DNA of 64,000 nt from contig CAZZNE010000008.1 in assembly GCA_964655525.1 (NCBI GenBank), positions 1 to 64,000 on the forward strand, given 5' to 3'. Below, in pieces: positions 7,401 through 15,612 of this stretch; position 1 is the first letter of the stretch; each line of letters begins with the position of its first letter. The position numbers and the translations under genes were made by a program. The stretch comes from DLAJ01 sp964655525. GTDB lineage: Bacteria; Bacillota; Clostridia; Lachnospirales; Lachnospiraceae. The notes under the pieces are model-generated. The model had not been told where the DNA came from, searched no databases, and saw only the letters and a program-made list of their open reading frames with translations.

Positions 7401-8933
7401 ATGAAAATACAGACTCTATTGGAAGGCTTAGAATACGAGCTACAATCCGGAAGCGTGCTTGACGAAGTCACAGAAGTCGTTTACGATTCGCGAAAGGTCA
7501 GCAGGGGCTGTCTGTTTGTCTGCATTGCCGGAACCGCGAAGGACGCGCATAAATTTATTCCTGAAGTACTCGCAAAAGGCGCCTCCGCGCTCATCATCGA
7601 TTCCGGTCATATCGCTTCCGCCAAAGTCATGGTCTCCGCCTCCGGAAAAGAGCATGTGACCGTCGTTTCCACGGCCAACACCAGAAAAGCGCTCGCTTAC
7701 GCGGCGGCGGCTCAGTACGGCCATCCCGCCTCCAAACTCACAACGATCGGCATTACCGGAACAAAAGGAAAGACGACGACCTCCTACATGGTACAGTCCA
7801 TCTTAGAGCATGCCGGAAAAAATGTCGGCGTCATCGGTACGATCGGCTGCGTGATCAACGGGCAAAAATATAAGACCGTCAATACCACGCCCGAAAGCTT
7901 CGAGCTTCAGCGCCTCCTCTCTCTCATGGTGGAGGCAGGCTGTGAATACTGCGTTATGGAAGTCTCCTCACAGGGTTTAAAACTAAACCGTGTGGATGGC
8001 TTTGTGTTTGATATTGGGGTGTTTACTAATTTTTCAGCCGATCATATCGGTCCGAACGAACATGCTACCATGGAGGAATACCTCTATTGCAAATCGCTGC
8101 TCTTCCGCCAGTGCCGCGTCGGTCTCTTAAACTGTGATGACGATGCCTATGAAGAAATGATCAAAGGACATACCTGCAGCCTTCATACGTTCGGCTTTCA
8201 CGAGCATGCCGAGCTGCGGGCACAGGATTTTGAATCGACAAGGAACGGAAATGAGATCGGTATCCGCTTTCATGCAACCGGGATTCTGGACGCAAAGGTA
8301 TCCGTCCCCGTCCCCGGCAGATTCAGCGCCTACAATGCGCTCTGCGCGCTGATGATCGGACATAGCGTCGGCATTCCGACGGAGATCATGCTGCGTGCGC
8401 TCTCCACCATCCATGTAAAAGGACGTTTGGAGATCGTACCGACCAAGGGCAATTATACCGTCATGATCGACTATGCGCACAACGAATTGAGTGTGGAAAG
8501 TCTGCTCTCCACCATCCTCACCTATCGGCCGCACCGTATCATCTGCGTGTACGGCGGCGGCGGAAACCGCGACCGCATGCGGCGCTATGCAATGGGCGAG
8601 CTGTGCGGGAAAATGGCGGATCTTTCTATTTTAACCTGTGACAATCCGCGTAATGAAGACATTTCCTCCATCAACGCGGACATTAAGATCGGACTTGCCA
8701 AAAGCAACGGCAAATATATCGAGATCGACGACCGCAAGGAAGCGATCTGGCATGCCATGGATATAGCCGAAGAAAACGACATCATCATTTTACTCGGCAA
8801 AGGACACGAGGACTATCAGGAAATCCGCGGAGTCAAATACCATTACAGCGAGCGGGAATCCGTCGAATCCTACGCAAACAGGAACGCTTCGCGTTCCATT
8901 GAAGAATCCCTTTCGGGGTTTCCCAATATGTAA
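7401..8933 (+). CDS. murE: UDP-MurNAc-tripeptide synthetase, meso-DAP type
   Basis: This 510-residue Mur ligase adds the third residue to UDP-MurNAc-L-Ala-D-Glu. It has the N-terminal UDP-binding domain (VVYDSRKVSRGCLFV), the central ATP-binding domain with GITGTKGKTTT (117-127), and the C-terminal domain with DNPR at 414-417, the motif tied to meso-DAP rather than lysine. The start at 7401 is preferred over an in-frame ATG at 7359 because GGGGGAGG lies about 11 nt upstream of it. The gene follows dapF. The last 17 or so codons lie on a paired-hairpin repeat also found after other genes here, giving an unusual Arg/Ser/Glu tail. Confidence 0.93.
   Translation: MKIQTLLEGLEYELQSGSVLDEVTEVVYDSRKVSRGCLFVCIAGTAKDAHKFIPEVLAKGASALIIDSGHIASAKVMVSASGKEHVTVVSTANTRKALAYAAAAQYGHPASKLTTIGITGTKGKTTTSYMVQSILEHAGKNVGVIGTIGCVINGQKYKTVNTTPESFELQRLLSLMVEAGCEYCVMEVSSQGLKLNRVDGFVFDIGVFTNFSADHIGPNEHATMEEYLYCKSLLFRQCRVGLLNCDDDAYEEMIKGHTCSLHTFGFHEHAELRAQDFESTRNGNEIGIRFHATGILDAKVSVPVPGRFSAYNALCALMIGHSVGIPTEIMLRALSTIHVKGRLEIVPTKGNYTVMIDYAHNELSVESLLSTILTYRPHRIICVYGGGGNRDRMRRYAMGELCGKMADLSILTCDNPRNEDISSINADIKIGLAKSNGKYIEIDDRKEAIWHAMDIAEENDIIILLGKGHEDYQEIRGVKYHYSERESVESYANRNASRSIEESLSGFPNM
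8881..8924 (+). repeat. Paired-hairpin repeat, copy 1 (inside the murE 3' end)
   Basis: The first hairpin is GGAACGC TTC GCGTTCC (8881-8897). It is followed by GAAGAATCCCTTTCGGGG, a worn version of the second hairpin seen intact in copies 2 and 3. It is read through as the end of murE. Confidence 0.55.
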
Positions 8934-8964
8934 AAAGAGTCCCGCCGACGCGGGACTCTTTTTT
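8934..8964. terminator. Bidirectional terminator between murE and the convergent gene
   Basis: A 9-bp perfect stem GAGTCCCGC (8937-8945) with GCGGGACTC (8950-8958) is flanked by A-run and T-run (AAAAA and TTTTTT), so it can terminate both the murE transcript and the minus-strand gene that ends at 8963. Confidence 0.9.
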
Positions 8965-9445
8965 ATTTCAGCGGCTTCGCACCCGCCTTCTCCTGCATTT
9001 TTTCCGTGAAACGCTTGAATCTGCTCTTTTTCTTCGTCGGCTTTAAGAGCGACTGCCCGCGCACGGGCTTCACGTCGCTGATATAAATTCCGCTGACGGT
9101 CGCTTTCACTTCTTTTTTAATCGGAATCAATTCAAATATCTTCGCATCGCACACGAGAGACACGATCTGAGGACCGACCTTCGCCTTTACAATGGGCAGC
9201 TTGGCGCGGCGCATGATCTTCGGCGTCTGCTCAAGCACGGCGGCAGGCAGCCCCGCGTCTTTCAGTTTCATTTTTTTCTTGTCTATGACCAGCATATTAA
9301 ACGTCTGCTTTGCAGCCTCCATCTGCGCTTCCTGCGCAGCCTGCTTCTTCTGCAGCTTTCTTCCCGCAAAATAAAGGATGACAAGGATCACAAGCAAAAC
9401 AGCGACAATGATCAGAATAGTAAGTAAGACCGGATTCATGTTCAA
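8963..9445 (-). CDS. Membrane-anchored protein of unknown function
   Basis: This is a 160-residue protein with one N-terminal membrane helix (residues 6-27, rich in Leu, Ile and Val) followed by a Lys/Gln/Ala-rich helix that may be coiled coil, and a basic cytosolic domain with VKAKVGPQIVSLVCDAKIFE in the middle and a strongly basic C-terminus (KKKSRFKRF). The topology suggests a short anchor with the bulk of the protein in the cytosol. I do not recognise a named family. GGGGAGG lies 9 nt before the ATG. It is a single gene, ending at the terminator shared with murE. Confidence 0.7.
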   Translation of the reverse strand: MNMNPVLLTILIIVAVLLVILVILYFAGRKLQKKQAAQEAQMEAAKQTFNMLVIDKKKMKLKDAGLPAAVLEQTPKIMRRAKLPIVKAKVGPQIVSLVCDAKIFELIPIKKEVKATVSGIYISDVKPVRGQSLLKPTKKKSRFKRFTEKMQEKAGAKPLK

Positions 9446-9684
9446 ATACCTCCCCGTAGCTTTTCACAAAAAGAATTGTATCATTTTTTAAGACTGCGCG
9501 CAACGACTTCTTTCGGAATCCGGCTAAAAGCAAGCGCAAACAGAAACGCTGAATATATTTCAAACGTGAAAGTTCTGTGAATTTTAGGGAAAGACTTTCA
9601 TTACACACCGTTTTGTGGTATAAATGAGATATTGCATGTCACCGGATGCATTGACAATTCTGTCTGCAAACACGCCAATGGGCG

Positions 9685-9810
9685 CGAGGGTCAAATACCC
9701 CGCAGCAAGCTGACGGGGCATTAGTCTTGCAGCACAGCAGAGATGCGGGGTATTTGACCCTCGCGGCATTCGCCAAATGCCCGTGCAAGCACGGCACTTG
9801 GCTCATTGCT
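9685..9810. repeat. Structured palindromic element with 22-bp perfect inverted repeat
   Basis: Arms 9685-9706 (starting CGCGAGGGTCAAATACC) and 9746-9767 (ending ATTTGACCCTCGCG) are perfect reverse complements over 22 bp around a 39-nt centre. A second hairpin follows directly: CCGTGC (9783-9788) AA GCACGG (9791-9796), extended outward by GCCAAATG/CACTTGGC with mismatches. It fills the 404-nt space between two divergent genes (9446-9849) and looks like a dispersed or formerly mobile intergenic element. The rest of the gap shows nothing else definite. Confidence 0.75.
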
Positions 9811-9849
9811 CGCGGGAATAAACATGCAATAGAAAGGTACGGTAGCAAT

Positions 9850-10953
9850 ATGAAAAAGAAAATATGGCACAAAAAAATAGGGATTGCAGCAGCGATGCTT
9901 GCAAGTTTTTCAATGCTCGTTTCCTGCGGTAAGAAAGAGGAGACGGTAGAATCGCTTAATACCTCAAAATATGTAACCCTTGGCGAGTACAGCGGCATGA
10001 CGATCCATGTCGATGCGCCGCAGGAGGTAACGGATGAGATGGTATTGAATCGTCTGAATACCAAACTGCTTTCCTCCCATATGGAAGAGGTGGAGATCAC
10101 GGACCGCGCTGTCATGAGCGGCGATACGGTTTCTTATGAATGCGTCGGAAGAATGGATGGGGAAATTTTCGAAGGCGGTTCCACACCGGAAGGCGGAACA
10201 TGGAGTACCACGATCGGCTCCGGCGGTATGATCCCCGGTTTTGAGGACGGCATCATCGGTATGGAGATCGGCGAGGTACGCGACGTCGTATGCACCTTCC
10301 CCGATCCGTACCTTAATAACCCCGATATGTCAGGAAAAGAGGCCGTGTTTACGATCACGCTCCGTTCCATCACGACATATATCTATCCGGAACTGACAGC
10401 AGCGCTGCTTGAGGAAATCGGTTCCTCCTACGCGACGCCGGAGGAGGCAAAAGCGGATATTCGCGCATCGCTCGAGGCGTCAGCGCAGGCAGCTTATGAA
10501 GAGAATATCCCGTCTGCAATATGGTCCGCAGTAATCGCAAACTGCGAATATCCTGCCGATCCACCCAAATTCCTTGTAAAACAGTATGAGGACAGCCTTG
10601 TGAACGAGTATTCTTATTATGCTTCCATGTACGGCTACACGGATTTCGCTGCCTTCATACAAGATTTCCTCGGAATAACGGAAGCGCAATTCAACGAGCA
10701 GGTAACGCAGATCTCAAAGGCAGCCGCGCAGGAGACGATCACCGCGGAAGCGCTTGCGGATGCGATCGGAATCGGTAACATTTCGGATGAGGAGTTGGAT
10801 GCGGAAGCGGAAACCTACATCGCGACATATGGCGGCTTTGAATCAATCGACGAATTGTATGAGACAAACAGCCGCGATGCATTCCGCAGCTATGTCATCA
10901 ATGCCCGGGTGATGGAGTGGCTTACAGAAAATAATACGATAACATCAGATTGA
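9850..10953 (+). CDS. Surface lipoprotein, FKBP/trigger-factor-like peptidyl-prolyl isomerase
   Basis: This is a 367-residue protein. A basic start and hydrophobic core lead to the lipobox LVSC with Cys26 as the lipid-modified residue, so it is held on the outer face of the membrane. Residues about 85-175 are an FKBP-type domain (GDTVSYECVGRMDGE, then GSGGMIPGFEDGIIGM) and the remainder is a helical region resembling the trigger-factor C-terminal domain. It probably helps fold exported proteins. The start at 9850 is chosen over an in-frame start at 9727 because the longer form would run through the palindromic repeat and lose the signal peptide; GAAAGG lies about 12 nt upstream. Substrates are unknown. 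Confidence 0.85.
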   Translation: MKKKIWHKKIGIAAAMLASFSMLVSCGKKEETVESLNTSKYVTLGEYSGMTIHVDAPQEVTDEMVLNRLNTKLLSSHMEEVEITDRAVMSGDTVSYECVGRMDGEIFEGGSTPEGGTWSTTIGSGGMIPGFEDGIIGMEIGEVRDVVCTFPDPYLNNPDMSGKEAVFTITLRSITTYIYPELTAALLEEIGSSYATPEEAKADIRASLEASAQAAYEENIPSAIWSAVIANCEYPADPPKFLVKQYEDSLVNEYSYYASMYGYTDFAAFIQDFLGITEAQFNEQVTQISKAAAQETITAEALADAIGIGNISDEELDAEAETYIATYGGFESIDELYETNSRDAFRSYVINARVMEWLTENNTITSD

Positions 10954-11005
10954 AAAAGATGTTTCACTTATAACAGATGCATCAAAATATGAGGAGGGAA
11001 TGATC

Positions 11006-12397
11006 ATGGAACTTACGGATATCAGGGCGTTGTATCGTGATCGGGAGGCATACACAGGAAAAAAAGTAACCGTCGGCGGATGGGTGCGGAGCAACCGCGA
11101 TTCCAAAACATTCGGATTTTTGGTCGTCAACGACGGAACCTTTTTTGAGACCCTGCAAATTGTCTACAGCGACAGCCTCGCTAATTTTGCGGAGGCAGCA
11201 AAGTTGGGCGTCGGAAGCGCGGTCGTTGTGACAGGAACGATCGTGGCGACCCCTGAAGCAAAGCAGCCGTTTGAGCTGCAAGCGGAGGAACTTTTTGTGG
11301 AGGGTGCATCTACACCCGATTACCCTCTGCAGAAAAAAAGACACAGCTTTGAATATCTGCGCACGATCACGCACCTGCGTCCGCGTACCAACACCTTTCA
11401 GGCTGTATTCCGCGTGCGTTCGGTCATCGCTTATGCCATTCACCGCTTTTTTCAGGAGAGAGGCTTCGTGTATGTACACACGCCCATCATTACGGCAAGC
11501 GACTGCGAAGGCGCAGGCGAGATGTTTCAGGTGACAACACTTGACTTAAATGACCTGCCAAAAAATGAGGACGGCAGCATTGACTACACAAAGGATTTCT
11601 TTAATAAATCCACAAATTTAACAGTCAGCGGCCAGCTCAATGTCGAGACCTACGCGTTTGCGTTCAAGAATGTCTACACGTTCGGGCCGACATTCCGCGC
11701 TGAAAACTCCAACACCACACGCCACGCGGCTGAGTTTTGGATGATCGAACCGGAAATCTGCTTTGCCGACTTAACCGACGATATGCTGCTGGCAGAGAGC
11801 ATGATCAAGTATATCATCCGCTATACCTTAGAGCAATGCCCGGAAGAAATGCAGTTTTTTAACAATTTTATTGATAAGGGACTTTTGGACAGACTGCATC
11901 ATGTTTTGAATTCCGATTTCGGACATGTGACCTACACGGAGGCCATTGAAATCCTGGAAAAGCATAATGATGAGTTTGATTATAAAGTATCATGGGGCTG
12001 CGATCTGCAGACAGAACATGAGCGCTATCTGACGGAGAAGGAATTTAAGCGTCCGGTATTTGTGACCGATTATCCGAAAGAGATCAAAGCATTCTATATG
12101 AAGCTGAATGACGACGGGAAGACGGTTGCCGCAATGGATTGCCTTGTGCCGGGCATCGGCGAGATCATCGGCGGAAGCCAGCGCGAAGACGATTTAGAGC
12201 TTCTTACAAAGCGCATGGATGAACTGGGACTGAACAAAGAAGACTACCAGTTCTATCTCGACCTCCGCAAATACGGAACGGCAAGACATGCCGGTTTCGG
12301 TCTGGGCTTCGAACGCTGCGTCATGTATCTGACAGGTATGTCCAATATCCGCGACGTCGTTCCGTTCCCCAGAACCGTCGGCAACTGCGATCTATAA
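11006..12397 (+). CDS. asnS: Asparaginyl-tRNA synthetase
   Basis: This 463-residue class IIb synthetase charges tRNA-Asn. It has the N-terminal OB-fold anticodon-binding domain (KVTVGGWVRSNRDSKTFGF), class II motif 2 (FRAENSNTTRHAAEFWMIE) and motif 3 (HAGFGLGFERCVMYLTG) before the standard PFPRTVG end. Length is normal. Two ATGs are close together; 11006 is preferred because AGGAGGG ends 7 nt before it and only 1 nt before 11000. The upstream space is too short for a T-box. A paired hairpin begins at the stop codon. Confidence 0.95.
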   Translation: MELTDIRALYRDREAYTGKKVTVGGWVRSNRDSKTFGFLVVNDGTFFETLQIVYSDSLANFAEAAKLGVGSAVVVTGTIVATPEAKQPFELQAEELFVEGASTPDYPLQKKRHSFEYLRTITHLRPRTNTFQAVFRVRSVIAYAIHRFFQERGFVYVHTPIITASDCEGAGEMFQVTTLDLNDLPKNEDGSIDYTKDFFNKSTNLTVSGQLNVETYAFAFKNVYTFGPTFRAENSNTTRHAAEFWMIEPEICFADLTDDMLLAESMIKYIIRYTLEQCPEEMQFFNNFIDKGLLDRLHHVLNSDFGHVTYTEAIEILEKHNDEFDYKVSWGCDLQTEHERYLTEKEFKRPVFVTDYPKEIKAFYMKLNDDGKTVAAMDCLVPGIGEIIGGSQREDDLELLTKRMDELGLNKEDYQFYLDLRKYGTARHAGFGLGFERCVMYLTGMSNIRDVVPFPRTVGNCDL

Positions 12398-12443
12398 AAG
12401 AACGCGAAGCGTTCTTTCGAAGAATTCCCTTCGGGAATTCTTC
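12397..12443 (+). repeat. Paired-hairpin repeat, copy 2 (after asnS)
   Basis: The first hairpin is AAAGAACGC GAA GCGTTCTTT (12397-12417); two bases later comes GAAGAATTCCC TTC GGGAATTCTTC (12419-12443), a perfect 11-bp stem. The second hairpin is identical to that at 17453-17477. It lies directly on the asnS stop and probably ends or protects its mRNA. A further small hairpin, TGGCG/CGCCA, lies at 12498-12512. Confidence 0.8.
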
Positions 12444-12531
12444 TGGAACCAAGAAATCTCCCACAGGAATAAAGAATTTCCCTACAGAAAAAAGAATGGC
12501 GCATTCACGCCAAAAGAAAATTTCTAACAGG

Positions 12532-12580
12532 AAAAAGAAGTGCCGCAAAACAGTCAAATATTAACTGTCTTGCGGCACTT
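12532..12580 (-). terminator. Terminator of the galactan transport operon
   Basis: AAGTGCCGCAA (12538-12548) pairs with TTGCGGCACTT (12570-12580), with a short inner stem ACAGT/ACTGT. On the minus strand the stem is followed by CTTTTTCC. It lies directly after the stop of the second permease gene. Confidence 0.75.
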
Positions 12581-12581
12581 T

Positions 12582-13427
12582 TTACCCTTTCACACCACCG
12601 GCAACTAAACCGTTCTGTATAAATCTCTGCAGACACATAAACACGAACATGATCGGCAAAGAGGAGATCACCGCTGCCGCAGAGAACAATGTCCAGTGCG
12701 CCGCAAACTGATCGCTGATAAATGACTGCAGTCCCAATGCCAGCGTCATTTTTCCCGGTGTCTGTAAAAATATAGAGGTGATCACATACTCGCTGTATGT
12801 CGCAATAAACGAAAACAAAAATATCACGGCAAGCTGCGGTGCCGCCAGCGGTACAATGATTTTATACAGCACCTGAAACTGATTAGCCCCATCCATCATG
12901 GCGGCCTCATCCAATTCTACCGGCAGTCCGTCAATATAAGATTTCAGCAGCCATATATTAAATGCGCTTCCTCCCGCCAGAACAAAGATCAGCGCCATAC
13001 TGCTGTCCACCAGACCAAACTGATAGACCAGGATATAATATCCCGCCACCGCCATACTGTTAGGAAAGACTTGTAACACAAGCAGCGACATCAGCCCGTA
13101 TTTTCTTCCCGTAAACCGCAGTCTTGCAAAGGCATAGGCCGCCAGCGATGTCAACAGCAGCTGAATGACCGCGACAATAAAGCAAAACTTTAAGGAATTG
13201 ATCACCCATACCAAAAAATCCGTTTCCCGGAATAATGCCACGTAATGCTCTACACTCAATTTTTTCGGAAACAGCGAAGACAGGAAAAAGCTGTCTCCCG
13301 CTGAAAAGGATGACATCACAATCCACAGCACCGGGAACATGATCGTAATGATCGTGATCCATATGACAATGCGGCTGACCCACAATGCCCTGATGTCTGA
13401 CGGCGACATTTTTTCTTTCCGCTTCAT
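12582..13427 (-). CDS. Carbohydrate ABC transporter permease (MalG/GanQ type)
   Basis: This is a 281-residue integral membrane protein with six predicted helices and the MalG-type EAA loop ELDEAAMMDGANQFQVLYK, which docks the ATPase subunit. The C-terminal GGVKG ending is typical of the MalG class. The start codon abuts the stop of the MalF-type gene (no intervening bases), with AAGGAGGTGG in the upstream gene end as ribosome site. It works with the MalF-type permease and the solute-binding lipoprotein to import oligosaccharides; the adjacent GH53 enzyme suggests galacto-oligosaccharides. It corresponds by position to GanQ of the Bacillus gan operon, but this is an analogy. Confidence 0.9.
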   Translation of the reverse strand: MKRKEKMSPSDIRALWVSRIVIWITIITIMFPVLWIVMSSFSAGDSFFLSSLFPKKLSVEHYVALFRETDFLVWVINSLKFCFIVAVIQLLLTSLAAYAFARLRFTGRKYGLMSLLVLQVFPNSMAVAGYYILVYQFGLVDSSMALIFVLAGGSAFNIWLLKSYIDGLPVELDEAAMMDGANQFQVLYKIIVPLAAPQLAVIFLFSFIATYSEYVITSIFLQTPGKMTLALGLQSFISDQFAAHWTLFSAAAVISSLPIMFVFMCLQRFIQNGLVAGGVKG

Positions 13428-14339
13428 CTAATCCACCTCCTTAAACGAGCCGGACAGATGCATATTGATCAGCGTAAACGTCCCGACAAGGAGAAAGATC
13501 AGTACGCTGAAAGTAGCCGAGAGCTCATATCGGTTAGACGACGTCGTCATTTTGTATGTCGTACTTGCCAAAATATCCGTATATCCGGCGAACTGATTGT
13601 CCACTCTTGCCGGCCCGCCCTGCGTGATCATGTAAATGTTCCCAAAATTATTAAAGTTCGAGGCAAAAGAAGAAATGACTAACGGGATGGAAAGCTTTGT
13701 TACCATGGGCAGCGTAATGCTCTTAAAGCATTGGAACCTCGTTGCGCCGTCCATTTTTGCTGCCTCATAATATTCCGTGGAAATCGCCTGAAGCCCTCCG
13801 AGACATACATTCATCATATAAGGAAATCCAAGCCAGATATTGACGATGATGATCCCTGTACGCGCCCAAAACGGGTTTGTCAGCCACGGCACATTCCATG
13901 CAATCCCGATCGCATGCAGCAGGTTATTAATGCCGCCATATTGTTCATTTAACAATCCCTGCCATGCCAGAATTGCAATCGTGGACGGCAGCGCCCACGG
14001 AACGATCAGGATCGCCCGATATATTTTTGACTCCTTCATATGCGGGTTGTTCAGCAGGATCGCTAAAATCAGCCCCATTGCATAAGCGCCTGCCGTACTG
14101 AGTATCGCAAAGCATACCGTCCATCCCAGCACCGGAAAAAACACATTTTTAATGCTTCCCGTTAGTACGGTAATATAGTTGTCAATGCCGATAAAAGAAT
14201 AATCATTCAAATGATACATGTTATAGTTAGTAAAGGATAACATGACCGTGTACACGATCGGCAGACACGTTACCAACAGGATGGAAATCAATGCCGGTGC
14301 CAGATAAGCATATGCCCTGCCATTCTTTTTCTTTCTCAT
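13428..14339 (-). CDS. Carbohydrate ABC transporter permease (MalF/GanP type)
   Basis: This is a 303-residue membrane protein with six helices and the EAA loop EYYEAAKMDGATRFQCFKS. The start at 14339 (MRKKKNGRAYAYLAPALIS) is preferred over the in-frame extension to 14486, which would run deep into the solute-binding protein gene; GGGAG lies 8 nt upstream of 14339. It is the central gene of the solute-binding/permease/permease set. No ATP-binding subunit is encoded in this locus. Confidence 0.9.
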   Translation of the reverse strand: MRKKKNGRAYAYLAPALISILLVTCLPIVYTVMLSFTNYNMYHLNDYSFIGIDNYITVLTGSIKNVFFPVLGWTVCFAILSTAGAYAMGLILAILLNNPHMKESKIYRAILIVPWALPSTIAILAWQGLLNEQYGGINNLLHAIGIAWNVPWLTNPFWARTGIIIVNIWLGFPYMMNVCLGGLQAISTEYYEAAKMDGATRFQCFKSITLPMVTKLSIPLVISSFASNFNNFGNIYMITQGGPARVDNQFAGYTDILASTTYKMTTSSNRYELSATFSVLIFLLVGTFTLINMHLSGSFKEVD

Positions 14340-14395
14340 AGTAATACTCCCATCATTCAGTACATGCTGATACAAGCAAAGCGAACTTGTTCGCT

Positions 14396-15598
14396 TTATC
14401 GCCCAGAATTCATCAGCTCTATCGCTTCCTGAAGCTGCCGTACCATATTCTGTGCTGCTTCTTCCACCGTCTGTTCCCCGGACCACATGGACCGGATATT
14501 ATTGGTATGGATCGCCCACAGCTGCATCATCTCAGAAACGGTCGGCATCGGTTCGCCGCAGTTGATCTGCGCGATAAATGCCTGTGAATATACATTATTC
14601 TGAATTTCATCCAGAACCTGATCCGCAAGCTTTGCCGGAATACGGTTTCCCGTCTCATACATATCCAATGCCCCGTGATCGATCAGATACACGATAAGCT
14701 CCCATGCCTTCTCCTGAGAGTCACTCTCATTGCTTACAAAGCTTATCTGCGTGCCGACAGGCGTTACAAACGGCTGCCCATGGAACGTGGGCATTTCACA
14801 GATCCCAAAAGGCGTTCCGGCGGATGTAAAGCCGTCAATATCCCATGGACCGCCTATATAATACGCACACTTTCCGTTTTGGAAATTGCTTCTTGCAATA
14901 TCCGCCGTCACATCCTGGGTAATCACACCATATTTGTTGCACAGATCATTGATAAACTCATACGCCTGTATCGCGCCGTCATTTGCAAGTCCGATGTCCG
15001 AGGTATCATACGCGCCGTTCTGATAATCAAAAATATATCCTCCGCATGCTCTTACAAACCCGAGATCATAATAAATACTTGTGGCGTCAAACTGCACGCC
15101 GCCGCTTTCGGCTGCCTGCTCCACCAACTCCTCCCATGTTTCCGGAACCCCAGAAACAAGATCGGTATTATAGAACAACGCCGTTGTTTCCACACAAAGA
15201 GGCGCTCCATACCTTTTCCCGTCCACATAACATGCCTGAATTGCCGCATCCGAAAAATCACTGTCCGTATACAGATTTTCCGGCACCTCGGCAGCAAGCC
15301 CCGCATTTACATAATCGGCAAGCTGATCATTCGGGATTCCTATCACGGCATCCGGACCGGAATCACTTTTTACCGCCTGTGCAAACTGCTGAACCGAGGG
15401 AGACTGACGGATGACTTCCACTTCGTATCCGTTCTGTTCTCCCCATTCATCCGCATACTTCTGAATGGTATCCACTTCGGCATTCATATTTGTCCAGATC
15501 GTCAGCTTCGTATCCGGTTTTCCTGATTTTCCGCAGCCGCTCAATATCCCTGCGGCCAATACTGCGCCGAGCACAGCCGTTATGATTTTTTTCCTCAT
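14396..15598 (-). CDS. Extracellular sugar-binding lipoprotein of the ABC importer
   Basis: This is a 400-residue family 1 solute-binding protein. A short signal peptide ends in the lipobox ILSGC, Cys22. The mature part opens with TKLTIWTNMNAEVDTIQKYA and holds the usual segments for this class (ANAGxx-type hinge region, AYYIGGPWDIDGF, and SDSQEKAWELIVYLI). It captures oligosaccharides for the two permeases. ATG 15598 is preferred over an in-frame TTG at 15604 because GGAGGA ends 6 nt before the ATG. It stands 14 nt downstream of the GH53 gene, so the substrate is probably beta-1,4-galacto-oligosaccharide. Confidence 0.9.
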   Translation of the reverse strand: MRKKIITAVLGAVLAAGILSGCGKSGKPDTKLTIWTNMNAEVDTIQKYADEWGEQNGYEVEVIRQSPSVQQFAQAVKSDSGPDAVIGIPNDQLADYVNAGLAAEVPENLYTDSDFSDAAIQACYVDGKRYGAPLCVETTALFYNTDLVSGVPETWEELVEQAAESGGVQFDATSIYYDLGFVRACGGYIFDYQNGAYDTSDIGLANDGAIQAYEFINDLCNKYGVITQDVTADIARSNFQNGKCAYYIGGPWDIDGFTSAGTPFGICEMPTFHGQPFVTPVGTQISFVSNESDSQEKAWELIVYLIDHGALDMYETGNRIPAKLADQVLDEIQNNVYSQAFIAQINCGEPMPTVSEMMQLWAIHTNNIRSMWSGEQTVEEAAQNMVRQLQEAIELMNSGR

Positions 15599-15612
15599 TG
15601 CCAATCCTCCGT

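Noticed and set aside
9727..9849. Longer N-terminus for the FKBP lipoprotein
   Set aside because: The extension is coded by the palindromic repeat and would hide the signal peptide.
14675..15526. Long open frame on the plus strand (283 codons)
   Set aside because: It lies wholly antisense to the solute-binding protein gene, lacks a ribosome site and protein-like composition.
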